Below, piece by piece: positions 50,401 through 55,029 of a DNA stretch of 64,000 nucleotides. A program made the position numbers and the translations under genes. The stretch's first letter is position 1; every line of letters begins with the position of its first letter. The stretch lies in contig JBBMOL010000081.1 of NCBI GenBank assembly GCA_037954665.1, forward strand, positions 3,022,313 through 3,086,312, written 5' to 3'. Source of the stretch: Laguncularia racemosa. Lineage: Eukaryota; Streptophyta; Magnoliopsida; Myrtales; Combretaceae. The notes under the pieces were generated by a model. The model did not search any database. It was given only the letters and a program-made list of their open reading frames with translations, and had not been told where the DNA came from.

Positions 50401-51897
50401 TAATTGCTAGGTATGGCATTAAAAAGTTCAAGCTGAAAAAGAAACTAACTCAAATAAAAGATGCTCCAATGAGAGAAGGAGTTAGAAATGAAGTTACATA
50501 TTTCTGTAATCTAGATGCTTCAACCATTGACGAATTCAACACTTGTGCATGGACCAAGAAAATTGATTTCACATACTTGAACCCCATTGCATTCTTAAGA
50601 TATTCAAAATCTACCAACATACATCTTCTTAACTCATGGTAGCCAATTACAATAGGGACAAAGTAAAAATAAAATTATAAGCACCTATGAAAATAGAAAA
50701 AAATAATATATTTACCCCAATAGGCCCTGAAAGCATGGCATCAGATTGCAGCTCAAAATCAAAAGTTTCAGGCTTTGGCACCACTTTTCCATTTTGCTTA
50801 TCATTGAAGGTTAATTCCACCTATACATGCATGTTCACAAAAAAAAGAATACAAGTCAACTAAAAAGCCAATATTTTGTAGTTTAAGTCTGATAACCAGT
50901 ACATTATACCCATTACTCACCATTCTGCAAACAGAAAAACTTGACAGCAGATTAAATCTGAGGAAAATAATAATAATAACCTAAACGAAACAAAGCATCC
51001 AGTAGTCCCAGCCTAATTCTGCTTGAATCTCCTGAAAAAAAAAAAAGAAGAAGAAAGAAAAACCATATCAGTAGAATCTGTCTTTCTCTTGTTGCTTTTT
51101 TCTGCATTAAAAGATTTCATTAAATGTATAGTTCATGATTGTAAATTTCTTGTGACAAACACATTTGCAGATTTAAGTCTTCACAAGGACATTTAACTAA
51201 ACCTTGCTTATAACATTACTCATCCCAAAACTAAAAGTATCAAAAACTTAATAAAATTTCCACTTAATCAATTTATAGTAAAATAGAAACACTTGCCAAA
51301 AAAATATAATAGCAACAATTTGTGTCAGATAAGAGTCGCATGAGTAATAGGGTATTTACTTTATAAAGTGTTTCCTTAGGGGCATGATACCATACCTTGT
51401 CAAAGATTGACAGCCCACAAAAAACCACATATAATCACGTTTCGATTGGTCTTCTCATGCATGAATCATTCTTTATCCTGATTAACCATGCAGTAAACTT
51501 AAAATGATCGAAATGCGGTGAAACTGTCTCTTGACGGAGATAAGATACAAACTAAAATATCCGTAGTACATTCCGTTAATTTCTTCACGCGATTAACTTA
51601 AACAACACCTTTAGGCTTTGATAAAATCACTTCAATTTCAAATTAACCTGTCAAACCAACAAAACAAAATGCACCTCTTTAAAGCTATTGAGCATGAATC
51701 CAATATCATAAGAATAAGAACCGGAGGGATTTTCTCCGCAAGATTGTAGAACAAAAACAGAAGAATCGCCGAAATTGAAAGGAAAAGAATACCAAAGTCG
51801 AGATTGACGGAAAGAATGCGTGAGAGCGAGAAAACTGAACCTGATCGGCGATTTTCGCCGGTGAGATCGGTGCGCACACGCGCAACCGCAGTTGCAT
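11490..51897 (-). CDS. DRM3: DRM3-like rearranged cytosine-5 DNA methyltransferase homologue (ten exons, whole gene)
   Basis: Exons in order: 51841-51897, 50716-50820, 50171-50267, 49491-49549, 36000-36104, 34946-35045, 33135-33250, 32230-32332, 13274-13326, 11490-12827. All introns are GT-AG, phases agree at every junction, and the total is 2133 nt (710 residues). UBA domains lie near residues 63-105, 150-193 and 219-262, with a rearranged methyltransferase domain at about 385-710. The SAM-binding motif FSGIGGAELTLHRLG (590-604) is well kept, but the family ENV motif reads GSV (395-397) and the GGSPC motif reads CQNPC (665-669). This drift, plus the three UBA domains, points to DRM3, the nuclear partner of DRM2 in RNA-directed DNA methylation, rather than an active DRM1/2. 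Introns 8 and 4 are packed with transposons. The first exon is the least certain part. Confidence 0.88.
12828..13273 (-). other. DRM3-like intron 9
   Basis: A 446-bp GT-AG intron, T-rich before the acceptor. I see no other feature in it. Confidence 0.75.
13274..13326 (-). CDS. DRM3: DRM3-like exon 9: second half of UBA3
   Basis: This 53-nt exon lies between acceptor CAG at 13327-13329 and donor GT at 13273-13272. It completes the split Gly codon of exon 8 and continues AEVSVDELANSIFRKDE, the last helix of a UBA domain. It joins exon 10 in phase 0. It is separated from exon 8 by the 18.9-kb intron 8. Confidence 0.88.
13327..14109 (-). other. DRM3-like intron 8, 3' part without recognised repeat
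   Basis: This segment of intron 8 has mixed composition. I did not recognise coding blocks. The stretch 13680-14060 is less AT-rich and may be an eroded retroposon. Confidence 0.4.
14110..14785 (-). pseudogene. LINE 3' fragment (zf-RVT region)
   Basis: The minus-strand reading KIIYLLFGCPFSRKLWRKLE (about 14567-14508) is a LINE zf-RVT region. The antisense T-run followed by GGATAATTAAGTAATTTCAT at 14116-14142 is typical of plant LINE 3' ends with the poly(A) facing left. The coding part is interrupted at 14600-14698 by a small insert (separate entry). The opposite strand carries LINE sequence from about 14800, so two fragments meet head to head here. Confidence 0.65.
14600..14698. mobile_element. 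About 100-bp G-rich insert with 9-bp target duplication
   Basis: AGGAAGCAT occurs at 14591-14599 and again at 14699-14707, and similarity extends for a few more bases (TTCT versus GTCT). Across this insert the LINE frame is displaced: the residues before and after would otherwise join. The insert holds G runs of 10, 4, 6, 3, 2 and 3 at 14626-14659 and ends TTTTTTTTGGGTAAGG, like an antisense LINE tail. Confidence 0.5.
14800..16048 (+). pseudogene. LINE ORF2 reverse transcriptase fragment
   Basis: Plus-strand blocks in the right order for a plant L1 RT: RIVDCILIAKKPVRNYHRRG and ALKVDIIKAYNMV (about 15335-15465), RGICQGDRISPYLLVLAMKV (about 15555-15615), the FADD-type catalytic box (about 15700) and SYAGRIVLVKNTLF (about 15939-15990). 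Stops and frame changes occur throughout. The 3' part (zf-RVT, RNase H, tail) is missing because another LINE begins at about 16050. Confidence 0.7.
16050..16792 (-). pseudogene. LINE 3' fragment (zf-RVT), left of Copia-1
   Basis: Minus-strand blocks HSFILWLVAQERLVTLDKLM (about 16640-16570), NNCYLCNAEDESHFHLECSF (about 16545-16485) and WNSLKARCPAAL form the zf-RVT part of a LINE. A T-run with GTAAAACAGCAAATTTTCAT at about 16052 is the antisense 3' end. The element continues at 21401 on the far side of Copia-1: the reading INDEGWDWLKGPIWENKG meets NLGYEDKLVWKVNPASQLS across the insertion site. Confidence 0.7.
16793..17123 (-). repeat. Copia-1 3' LTR
   Basis: 331 bp. It matches 21106-21400, and contains extra sequence at about 17030-17090 that the other copy lacks. 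Confidence 0.8.
17233..17694 (-). pseudogene. Copia-1 RNase H domain
   Basis: The 153-residue open stretch contains YFVDADWGGDIGSRRLTGGY, SWMSKRQSMIALSSTEVECM and HARTKHIDIQYHFIREKV, the three conserved blocks of the copia RNase H, including the D, E and D acidic positions. It is cut off from the upstream RT by a stop near 17710. Confidence 0.8.
17710..18797 (-). pseudogene. Copia-1 reverse transcriptase domain, frameshifted
   Basis: Minus-strand blocks in order: EAPPEPALRRSTRQRR and KQWEKAMIDEMDSLGKNRTW (18797-18580), a frame change, VDYGEIFSLVAKLNSMRLI and DVKTAFLH (about 18470-18350), another frame change, then LNKSLYGLKQSPRMWY, ALYVDDMLLV with the YVDD catalytic box (about 18155-18120) and the ARSDIAQVVG-like end. 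All RT motifs are recognisable but two frameshifts break them. Confidence 0.8.
18861..19994 (-). pseudogene. Copia-1 GAG-pre-integrase and integrase
   Basis: The blocks LWHRRLGHIGDSTSKKMADG, FCEYCLHGKQNRVSFES (zinc-binding) and RTDNGGEFCSAKF (second catalytic Asp) are present at about 19770-19370, and a later block KLEKCIFIGYKDGNKGNKLW at about 19050-18985. The position usually occupied by the first catalytic Asp reads IYNNLFSP, so that residue is lost. Stops separate the parts near 19310 and 19160. Confidence 0.75.
20099..21125 (-). pseudogene. Copia-1 Gag with CCHC zinc knuckle, and protease start
   Basis: The N-terminal part (MSVGQSLIEVEKFGGKGFTL, about 21068-21009) is the usual copia Gag opening, followed after a break by LYNLRMSESDSFSTHLNDFN. 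The knuckle CWKCGKTGHLKKDC (about 20340-20299) keeps the CCHC spacing. The start of the protease, SAWIIDIRASFHM (about 20184-20146), keeps Asp but has RAS where SGAS is usual. Confidence 0.75.
21106..21400 (-). repeat. Copia-1 5' LTR
   Basis: About 295 bp; the inner border is approximate because similarity with the other LTR fades at GCCAGCGCAC. The outer end is flanked by CCCCC. Confidence 0.7.
21401..22930 (-). pseudogene. LINE ORF2 reverse transcriptase, right of Copia-1
   Basis: Minus-strand RT blocks from right to left: DVCEAIKDFF (about 22870-22840), KEQTAFIKGCKIVDNVFVAQ and SVLKVDIMKTYDNVRWCFLE (about 22728-22570), PISPYLFVLVMKIFSHIMRE (about 22424-22365), the catalytic VFADDAMIF (about 22305-22279), and then GNDDTKAKEKVDWDVICRPK and ERGLGVINL (about 21860-21780). 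Several frame changes are present. This is the 5' continuation of the fragment at 16050-16792. Confidence 0.78.
22802..23137. repeat. LINE-derived inverted repeat (fold-back)
   Basis: The left arm, 22802-22912, is the reverse complement of the right arm, about 23024-23137, with roughly 14 differences in about 112 bp by eye. The shared core is GGACATTGTGGGGAAAGATG. The spacer is about 110 bp. Both arms are the same piece of the LINE RT, in opposite orientations. Confidence 0.8.
22937..23880 (+). pseudogene. LINE ORF2 fragment with internal deletion
   Basis: Plus-strand blocks: KPVSNEEIKSTLFLLAHDKA (about 22944-23003), WDIVGKDVCDAIKDFF (about 23047-23094), then, with the whole RT palm missing, WEQVCKPKKEGAL-like (about 23205-23240) and HWPSWVKEVC (about 23322-23351). 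The deletion joins the RT N-terminal part to the post-RT part. It ends before the T-run at about 23866. Confidence 0.6.
23866..24393 (-). pseudogene. LINE ORF1-type element, 3' part left of Copia-2
   Basis: The T-run at 23866-23879 followed by AATTTCATTAATAAAATATG is an antisense LINE 3' end. On the minus strand an acidic, Ser-rich reading (NIVILDNSLENTVIEVSPSP, about 24353-24294) continues ORF1 from the far side of Copia-2. No ORF2 lies between it and the tail. Confidence 0.5.
24394..24606 (+). repeat. Copia-2 5' LTR
   Basis: Starts TGGAAAAATACATATA and ends CCCTATTTACA. Followed at once by the primer-binding site. Confidence 0.8.
24840..26124 (+). pseudogene. Copia-2 Gag and protease remnants
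   Basis: Gag opens near the ATG at 24840 (MENGNHSQQPRELQHIQATY) and is soon interrupted by stops. A knuckle-like LWCTYCKKTTPH lies at about 25604-25640. The protease region reads MNLRASNHMAHFSKYFSTH (about 25921-25977), where the usual DSGAS is NLRAS, so the catalytic Asp is lost. Confidence 0.7.
26203..27090 (+). pseudogene. Copia-2 integrase remnants
   Basis: Frame-shifted blocks of the pre-integrase and integrase core occur: CHLGHHPLELLKF, RIHTDIWGPSTISDVSRARW (about 26506-26565, first catalytic Asp present), LRSDNTLDYF (about 26700), and APKQFWREVVLTTTYFINRL (about 26868-26927). Confidence 0.7.
27471..28643 (+). pseudogene. Copia-2 reverse transcriptase
   Basis: Blocks in order: ALSNGKWKQAMDIEMKALEK and RTWELVKLPIGKRLVGCKW (27725-27845), YLEMFAPVAKMNTM (about 27930-27970), QFDVKNAFLHGELEEKIY (about 28017-28070), LNKVLYGLKQSPQACF, GLLVYVDDIILTRND (catalytic YVDD, about 28266-28310) and LKYFLGIEIVHSKRRIFIFQ. 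There are several frameshifts and stops. Confidence 0.8.
28660..29225 (+). pseudogene. Copia-2 RNase H
   Basis: The reading AYTDPDYAGSIVDRQSTIRY (about 28762-28820), the MVAWSNVKVEF block (28871-28903) and HDQTKHIEINKHFIKEKL (about 29042-29095) are copia RNase H blocks. Stops interrupt the frame. Confidence 0.7.
29241..29432 (+). repeat. Copia-2 3' LTR
   Basis: 192 bp from TGTGGAAAAATACG to CCCTATTTACA; preceded by the polypurine tract. Confidence 0.8.
29433..31500 (-). pseudogene. LINE ORF1 (nucleic-acid-binding protein), right of Copia-2
   Basis: Minus-strand blocks: EELLVALPREVSEFGAHL and NTIVGRFLGKSLPFLVVEKI (about 30090-29965), AHAVWDRFGLLKVLSNERGT, and further left MSFARVHVEIQANSDF and YQWKPLSCSCCKIFGHDVIA with a CCHC knuckle (29653-29485). 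This is the DUF4283-type ORF1 of plant LINEs, with stops and frame changes. Its N-terminal part appears to extend to about 31490, where the composition resembles a LINE 5' UTR. Confidence 0.68.
31501..32229 (-). other. DRM3-like intron 8, 5' end
   Basis: Intronic sequence between the LINE ORF1 element and exon 8, starting at the strong donor GTAAGT. I recognise no repeat in it. Confidence 0.5.
32230..32332 (-). CDS. DRM3: DRM3-like exon 8: first half of UBA3
   Basis: This 103-nt exon starts after GTTTGCAG and ends at a strong donor, G/GTAAGT. It reads ESDDEMLFRIMDKTLRLLEM then GFTENEVSSAFEKC. The MGF loop is the signature of UBA domains. It ends one base into a Gly codon (phase 1). Confidence 0.9.
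32333..33134 (-). other. DRM3-like intron 7
   Basis: An 802-bp GT-AG intron with nothing else recognised. Confidence 0.75.
33135..33250 (-). CDS. DRM3: DRM3-like exon 7: second half of UBA2
   Basis: The 116-nt exon completes a split Gly codon, then reads ENASVDQMVDFIVAAQIAQK followed by a charged linker ending EEEDK. It ends in phase 0 at AAG/GTATAG. It pairs with exon 6 to form the second UBA. Confidence 0.88.
33251..34945 (-). other. DRM3-like intron 6, with a possible solo LTR
   Basis: A 1695-bp intron. A GA-rich tract lies at about 33595-33675. The part at about 33890-34215 (AGTAGCAGTTAGCTTGAG, CCTATAAATAATTC, TCAATAAAATCACC) has the look of a copia LTR, with TATA-like and poly(A)-like motifs in the plus direction, but I could not define its ends or a target duplication. 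Confidence 0.4.
34946..35045 (-). CDS. DRM3: DRM3-like exon 6: first half of UBA2
   Basis: The 100-nt exon reads EPETFTGVGAEIKESLRMMN followed by FSISEIEFAMGKL, a UBA first half in which the usual MGF is MNF. It is bounded by acceptor GCAG and donor G/GTATGT, and ends in phase 1 in a Gly codon. Confidence 0.88.
35335..35705 (+). repeat. LTR fragment related to the TRIM-like element at 47.2-48.5 kb
   Basis: TTTCTCTTTGACAAGTCCTC (about 35597) and TTCTCTCTGATGACTCCTCA (about 35634) correspond to TTTCTCTTTGACAAGTCTTC at 47471 and TTCTCACTGATGAACCCTCA at 48465. It may be a solo LTR in intron 5. The left border is approximate. Confidence 0.45.
36000..36104 (-). CDS. DRM3: DRM3-like exon 5: acidic linker between UBA1 and UBA2
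   Basis: The 105-nt phase-0 exon reads GNEKSKSESSYSWDSLSDDE then DAVSHAKISDVPTKA. It is Ser/Asp/Glu-rich and probably flexible. Donor is GCG/GTAACA; acceptor is AACAG/GG. It lies about 140 bp from the end of Copia-3 and is separated from exon 4 by the 13.4-kb intron 4. Confidence 0.8.
36244..36497 (-). repeat. Copia-3 3' LTR
   Basis: 254 bp, bounded by TG and CA, next to the polypurine tract. Confidence 0.92.
36664..36996 (-). pseudogene. Copia-3 RNase H
   Basis: The blocks VFSDANWAGDITDRSSTSSY, WRSKKQPVVSRSSAEAEFRA and YCDNQATISIAKNPVHHDQT are intact and collinear (Asp, Glu and Asp positions retained). A frame break near 37000 separates it from the RT. Confidence 0.85.
37100..38201 (-). 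pseudogene. Copia-3 reverse transcriptase
   Basis: An open stretch of 258 codons (38201-37425) holds SLKEALESPEWRKVVQEEIS, GYQKTFALVVKLNTIHILLS, QLDIKNAFLNGDLEEEVYME, LYGLKQSPHAWF and the catalytic VYVDD. A frameshift follows just after YVDD, and RT continues with LAREFEIKDLGPIKYFLGME (37462-37220) and a final block at about 37195-37100 with a stop between. Confidence 0.85.
38330..39568 (-). pseudogene. Copia-3 integrase
   Basis: Blocks: MLWHFRLGHPNIMYLEKLFP (pre-integrase), YSDTWGPSSIKNITGTRWFV (first catalytic Asp kept), WVFLMKEKSEVVQMF and ALKTDNAKEYFESTLGTYLL (second Asp kept). A stop at about 38995 truncates it before the Glu region. Later parts are scattered (38980-38330). Confidence 0.8.
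39799..40980 (-). pseudogene. Copia-3 Gag and protease
   Basis: Gag blocks include DDPDFKGWKAENHMVMSWLI (40755-40700) and VEANLHDLHQGDLTVTQYFN (about 40575-40515). The knuckle CNHCRKPGHLRETCWKIHGK (40173-40114) has CCHC spacing. The protease start is SWIIDLGASDHMM (about 39873-39838), with Leu in place of the usual Ser after the catalytic Asp. Confidence 0.8.
41022..41276 (-). repeat. Copia-3 5' LTR
   Basis: 255 bp; flanked outside by AACAT and inside by the antisense primer-binding site. Confidence 0.92.
41288..42858 (+). mobile_element. 5'-truncated LINE with 14-bp target duplication
   Basis: The plus strand reads SGLKTNPSKSQLFFSG (about 41301-41348), VGATINHWTCNTLSHAGCIQ (RT thumb), LWHIKISNDASWACRMILQS, and a zf-RVT region with WGLIQSNCHYLYNKEEEAHV (about 42343-42400). 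Stops and frameshifts are present. The 3' end is AT/A-rich (about 42820-42858). The 14-bp sequence ATAAACATAATATT ends at 42872 on the right. On the left it is made up of 36236-36243 plus 41282-41287, because Copia-3 inserted within it. It lies in intron 4, antisense to the DRM3-like gene. Confidence 0.85.
42873..44453. other. DRM3-like intron 4 segment, with a possible MITE
   Basis: No gene. The part at about 43454-43910 is rich in GGAAATGGAAA-like motifs, and its ends (CACTGTGCTTGGATGG and, reversed, CACTAACTGCGTTTGG) are loosely similar, so it may be a PIF-Harbinger-type MITE. The terminal match is weak. Confidence 0.35.
44454..46690 (-). pseudogene. LINE ORF2 fragment with G31 tract at its 3' end
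   Basis: Minus-strand blocks from right: CILKVDLQKAYDFVRWDFL (about 46645-46590), GLRQEDPISSYLLVIGMEVL and YLCFADGLLIFAKGDVDSIS (46470-46270), LSGLVANNNKSSIFFSH (46006-45956), LPVRYLDIPLLSTKLKKEDY (about 45897-45840). The usual FADD box reads FADG, so one catalytic Asp is gone. A MITE (46019-46240) splits the RT. The plus-strand sequence T10 G31 (44454-44494) marks the 3' end. Confidence 0.75.
46019..46240. mobile_element. Mutator-like MITE inserted in LINE RT
   Basis: It starts GGTTGTCAAAATCGCGATTT and ends with TCGTGATTTTAACAACTATG, whose complement is similar (inverted ends). It is flanked by AGTGAAAGCAT (46008-46018) and AGTGAAAGTAT (46241-46251), an 11-bp near-perfect duplication. The interior has repeated AATCGTA/AATCGGTAA motifs. 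There is no coding sequence. Confidence 0.75.
46691..47204. other. DRM3-like intron 4 segment without recognised feature
   Basis: No gene was seen. A T-run near 46863 may be another retroposon end. Confidence 0.4.
47205..48540 (+). mobile_element. Short non-autonomous LTR retrotransposon (TRIM-like)
   Basis: Two related segments, about 47205-47545 and 48195-48540, share TATTTTCTATTTTATG near their starts, AACAAGC, GGTTCTC, ACAAGCC-TCAATAC and TTATACAAATATCACCGGT-type blocks, in the same order, about 990 bp apart. TGGTATTGGTGCC follows the first, as a primer-binding site would. Only about 650 bp lie between them, and contain no polymerase. Exact ends and a target duplication are not resolved. 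Confidence 0.6.
48541..49490 (-). other. DRM3-like intron 4, 5' end
   Basis: It starts at the exon 4 donor GTAAGT at 49490. No repeat or gene recognised. Confidence 0.5.
49491..49549 (-). CDS. DRM3: DRM3-like exon 4: second half of UBA1
   Basis: The 59-nt exon finishes the split Gly codon and reads ESLGEDSVDMLVEAVLAYS, the third helix of a UBA. Acceptor is TTCAG, donor is TCT/GTAAGT (a strong consensus). Confidence 0.88.
50113..50159 (-). repeat. Retroposon (LINE-like) tail close to exon 3 donor
   Basis: A T-run followed by GGTAATAGACAACACAAGAG and AATTTCATTT resembles the antisense 3' ends of the other LINEs in this window. It lies within about a dozen bases of the exon 3 donor, in intron 3. 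Confidence 0.4.
50171..50267 (-). CDS. DRM3: DRM3-like exon 3: first half of UBA1
   Basis: The 97-nt exon reads SDAASSSGSNLRSIVIG then MGFAPSLVDKVINER, with the UBA MGF loop. It ends in phase 1 at G/GTATGG. A retroposon tail lies just beyond this donor (50113-50159). Confidence 0.88.
50268..51840 (-). other. DRM3-like introns 1 and 2
   Basis: Intron 2 is 448 bp (50268-50715), intron 1 is 1020 bp (50821-51840), separated by exon 2. A minus-strand acceptor-like T-run with CAG near 51034 precedes a short exon-like stretch with an in-frame stop; I did not include it. Confidence 0.55.
50716..50820 (-). CDS. DRM3: DRM3-like exon 2: N-terminal region
   Basis: The 105-nt phase-0 exon reads VELTFNDKQNGKVVPKPETF then DFELQSDAMLSGPIG. 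It is preceded by a T-rich tract and TATAG, and followed by GGG/GTAAAT. No known domain. If exon 1 is non-coding, translation would start at the Met in this exon (codon 28). Confidence 0.75.
51841..51897 (-). CDS. DRM3: DRM3-like exon 1: proposed start codon
   Basis: An ATG at 51897-51895 opens 19 codons (MQLRLRVCAPISPAKIADQ) ending at CAG/GTTCAG, and this joins exon 2 exactly in phase 0. I chose it because it is the only upstream ATG found that splices in frame. Another ATG at 51964 lies upstream out of frame, so it would be an upstream ORF if transcribed. The residues match no domain I know. Confidence 0.5.
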
Positions 51898-52103
51898 GGT
51901 TAGTTAGAGTAGAGTTACAGTTCGGAGAAACCAGGGTTAAACTGGTTGCCTCGTACCAGTTCATGTTATCTATTTTATTTCGTAAAATAAATATAATCCA
52001 CGTCAGTTTTTAATGTCTCTCCCTTCTCTTGTGATTAAGAAGGCAGAATTATTAAAAAGCAAATTTTTATAATCTATATTATAATACATTTTTTTTTTAA
52101 TTA
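51898..52103 (-). promoter_or_regulatory. DRM3: 5' UTR and proximal promoter region of the DRM3-like gene
   Basis: The first exon must start in this region. The sequence near the proposed start is GC-richer than the surroundings (51840-51960). I could not pick a TATA box with confidence. The Harbinger relic begins about 200 bp upstream of the proposed start codon, so the promoter is short or overlaps transposon DNA. Confidence 0.35.
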
Positions 52104-53340
52104 GACCAACTTCTTTCCTCTAAGGATTTTCATGGGGTGCTTAAGGTATCATCATTAGCATTTTTTTTTTTAATTTTTATGGTGGCACATTATTAGTTTC
52201 TTTTAAAACAATATTTCTAATATTTTTTTAAAGATAATTTTAATAAAAATTTAAATAAAAACACAAAATAAATATGTATATTATTAATACTTAGTTATTT
52301 ATAATTAAAAATATAATTAATGAATCTAAATTTATTAATCGATCCAATATTGTCATTAATAGGCAAAACTACAAAAATAATTATTTAATTTAAAACTAAC
52401 ATAAGTTGGAGTACATAGCCAAAATTCAAAAAAAAAATGAAAAATGAAAAATTAACATATAATTTAAAATCACCAACAATTAAAAATTAACTAATAGGTC
52501 TCGTTCATTTTTACCTCGTGTTTAATCAAGTAGGTTTGTAGTTTATAATATTTTTCCCTATCACAAAACAACATATTGTTTGGGATGTGGTTGCATAACA
52601 TTGCAATGTAATAGTGAGAAATATATATGAGGTGTTTAATCACTAGTGTTCCCTATTCATAATTTGAAACTTTAAAATCGAAGTTGTAGAAAATTTTTAC
52701 TATTTATACCCATTCGTTAGACCAACTTTAATCATCAAAGGAATTCCATGAGCTCCTTAAGGTGCCATGTCAATATTTAAGGTTCAAAATAGTTCCTTAG
52801 CATTTTTATTTTTTTATTTTTACATTCATTCGCTATTATTACTTTTGAAACAATATCTTTAATTTTTTAAAAGATAATTTTAGTGTCAATAATAAGATAT
52901 TATATAAAACTGTAAAACAAATACGTATATTATTAATACTTAAGAAACTTCATTAAAAATATAATTAATGAATTTAAATGTATTATTAATCCAATGTTAT
53001 TATTAATAGGCAAAACTAGAAAAATGATTATTTAATTTAAAACTAATATAAGTTGAAGTATGTAACCAAAATTTAGAAAAAAAATCAAAATACTTGAAAA
53101 ATGAACATAATCACCCATTTTAAACATGAATTAGTAGGTCCATAAATTGTTGCTACCTCATGTTCAATTAAGTTGGTTTGTAGTTGACATTGTTTTGCCC
53201 TATCACAAAGTAGAATTTTGTTTAAGATATGGTTGCATAAGTTGCAACGTAATTGTAAGAGATATGAGCTATTAAATCACTAGTATCCCTTGATTCAAAA
53301 TTTAGAGCTTCAAAATCAAAGTTGTAGCTATTCCATTCAT
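52104..53340. repeat. Tandem duplication (about 625 bp) of a Harbinger element end
   Basis: 52104-52715 and 52729-53340 are two diverged copies. Shared blocks in order include GACCAACTT, GTGCTTAAGGT/GCTCCTTAAGGT, GTATATTATTAATACTTA, AAAATATAATTAATGAAT, GGCAAAACTA, ATTATTTAATTTAAAACTAA, TCACTAGT and AAATC-AAGTTGTAG. The right copy runs straight into the transposase pseudogene. Confidence 0.75.
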
Positions 53341-54067
53341 CCCCAACACTTATATTATGTAAGGCTATGTATGTTGTCATAATTTGTCACATAACCTTTC
53401 GTACCCAAAAACGTGAAGGCCCATAAACTATATGAAAACAAGATTGTAGCACTCTAAAAGATCGTTCAACACCATTCCTACATCCTTCTTGTCATTGAGC
53501 AAGTAATTGCTCTTTTAAACCATGCAAATATGAAATAGATTTGACATATGTTACCATTTCATATATATATATATATATATATAATTTGTAAGATGATATC
53601 CTCTAACGTAGTTTCTACCATTAACGGTGTGGTTAGTTGGTGGAGCTTATTCCTCTACAATGTCATCAAATAGGGGCAAATGCTTTAGCATGTTAATATC
53701 ATTAATCGAGCTTAAAACACCAAAAAATGCATACAATTAATGCTCCCTAGCATACTAAGCACCCATGTTACTCACCAGTTAAGTGTTGGATCTCAACAGG
53801 ATTAAGCTTGCTTAAATACTCACTACTAAAACAAGTAATGACACCTTAAACAATTGCTTGACCTATTGTAGTGTTGTGTTTTTAGCTATCAACAAGTATT
53901 AATCTAAACCATCACTTACTATTTCGTAATCGTAAACCAATATCCAAATAGTTATGATGCACTTTTGTAGTGGTGAAGTACTAAGTTTACCAATGACATC
54001 TCTCGTTTGTTTGAAAAATGGAGAAAATCCTGCAATGCTTGTACAATGCAAAGAAGTATGCCTTTAC
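53341..54067 (-). pseudogene. PIF-Harbinger transposase (DDE nuclease) pseudogene, 3' part
   Basis: Minus-strand reading: TSPLQKCIITIWILVYDYE (about 53975-53920), AFFGVLSSINDINMLKHLPL then FDDIVEE (about 53730-53657), PPTNHTVNGRNYVRGYHL, an AT dinucleotide run, LKEQLLAQ, RNGVERSFRVLQSCFHIVYG and PSRFWVRKVM (about 53490-53390). This is the DDE_Tnp_4 domain of plant PIF-Harbinger transposases. Several in-frame stops are present. The gypsy element cuts the 5' side at 54068. Confidence 0.8.
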
Positions 54068-54916
54068 TAATAGGATTCCAACCACTGGACTCATTACTCA
54101 AGTTAGGGCATGAAAACTTCAGAACCTAACGAAGAGATTGTTATCCCACCAACTAACTGAGAATAAAGCCATCTTTCTTCATGGGTTCAACTTCCATCAA
54201 TCACTAAGCTACCGTTAATCTCTCACTATTGTCCGAACTAAGAAGATGCCATGTTGTTTATCCTAATAATCAGGGACGATCTTACCTCAAGGCTCAAACA
54301 ATTCAAACCAATCTATTCCTGTAACACCTGACCAATCTTAAATAGTAGTGGACCACTTGCCAACTAGTTCACCTTAGACCATACCGCTTTTGCTTAGCAA
54401 TGCTCCAAATTCAATACATCTCTTCTGTCAAAGGCATAACTAGTACCCATTCGACATGTTTCTAACTTTAGACAAGCGTATGCATTCCCAAGATAATTCT
54501 TTTTTTGTCTCTTTACATTTTTATCTCTTTTATAATATACTAGATTGTATATTTTTGTATGTACTAATTTAGATATTCCACTTTCAGTTTGTAACCTTAA
54601 GAACATTCTATAAATAGTCCCATTTTGTACTCAACCAAAGATCAAGTGAGCATTATTGAACTTCCTCTATATTTGTGAGTCCTAGTTAACTCTCAATAAC
54701 TTTCACTCTTATTAATCTCTTTAGCAAGGATTATGGTGAGTACCCCAGATTTCTTGCTTTTGCATTATATTAAGCAACAATTTTCTGATCATGTAGTGTT
54801 CATTAGTACATCATATCCATTGAGTAGTTCATGAGTTCCAGCCTCAACCCACCTTAAACCCATTTTTATTGGTTATTTGTGTTACCCTAGTGAATACTTA
54901 ACTTCTAGGCATGTCA
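54068..54916 (+). repeat. Gypsy 5' LTR
   Basis: The first base pair reads TA where the right LTR has TG. It contains CTATAAATAGTC near 54610, a TATA-like box. Confidence 0.82.
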
Positions 54917-55029
54917 TCTTTTATTCTAGTATTAGAGCATAGGTTCCAATAAGAGAGTGTAGTTACATTTGTTATAGTATTGTTTTTATTGTTGAGTCCT
55001 TGAAATTGAGTAGTAATTATTGTTGTGAA

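Noticed and set aside
51000..51050. Extra DRM3-like exon with good acceptor near 51034
   Set aside because: All phases that join exon 1 and exon 2 hit a stop (TTTCGTTTAG) or lack a donor.
51638..51964. 108-codon minus-strand open frame at the DRM3-like 5' end
   Set aside because: It runs into intron 1 without a usable splice to exon 2 in its own frame; better seen as 5' UTR with a possible upstream ORF.
53561..53582. AT dinucleotide run as a functional element
   Set aside because: It is a simple microsatellite that interrupts the Harbinger transposase remnant.
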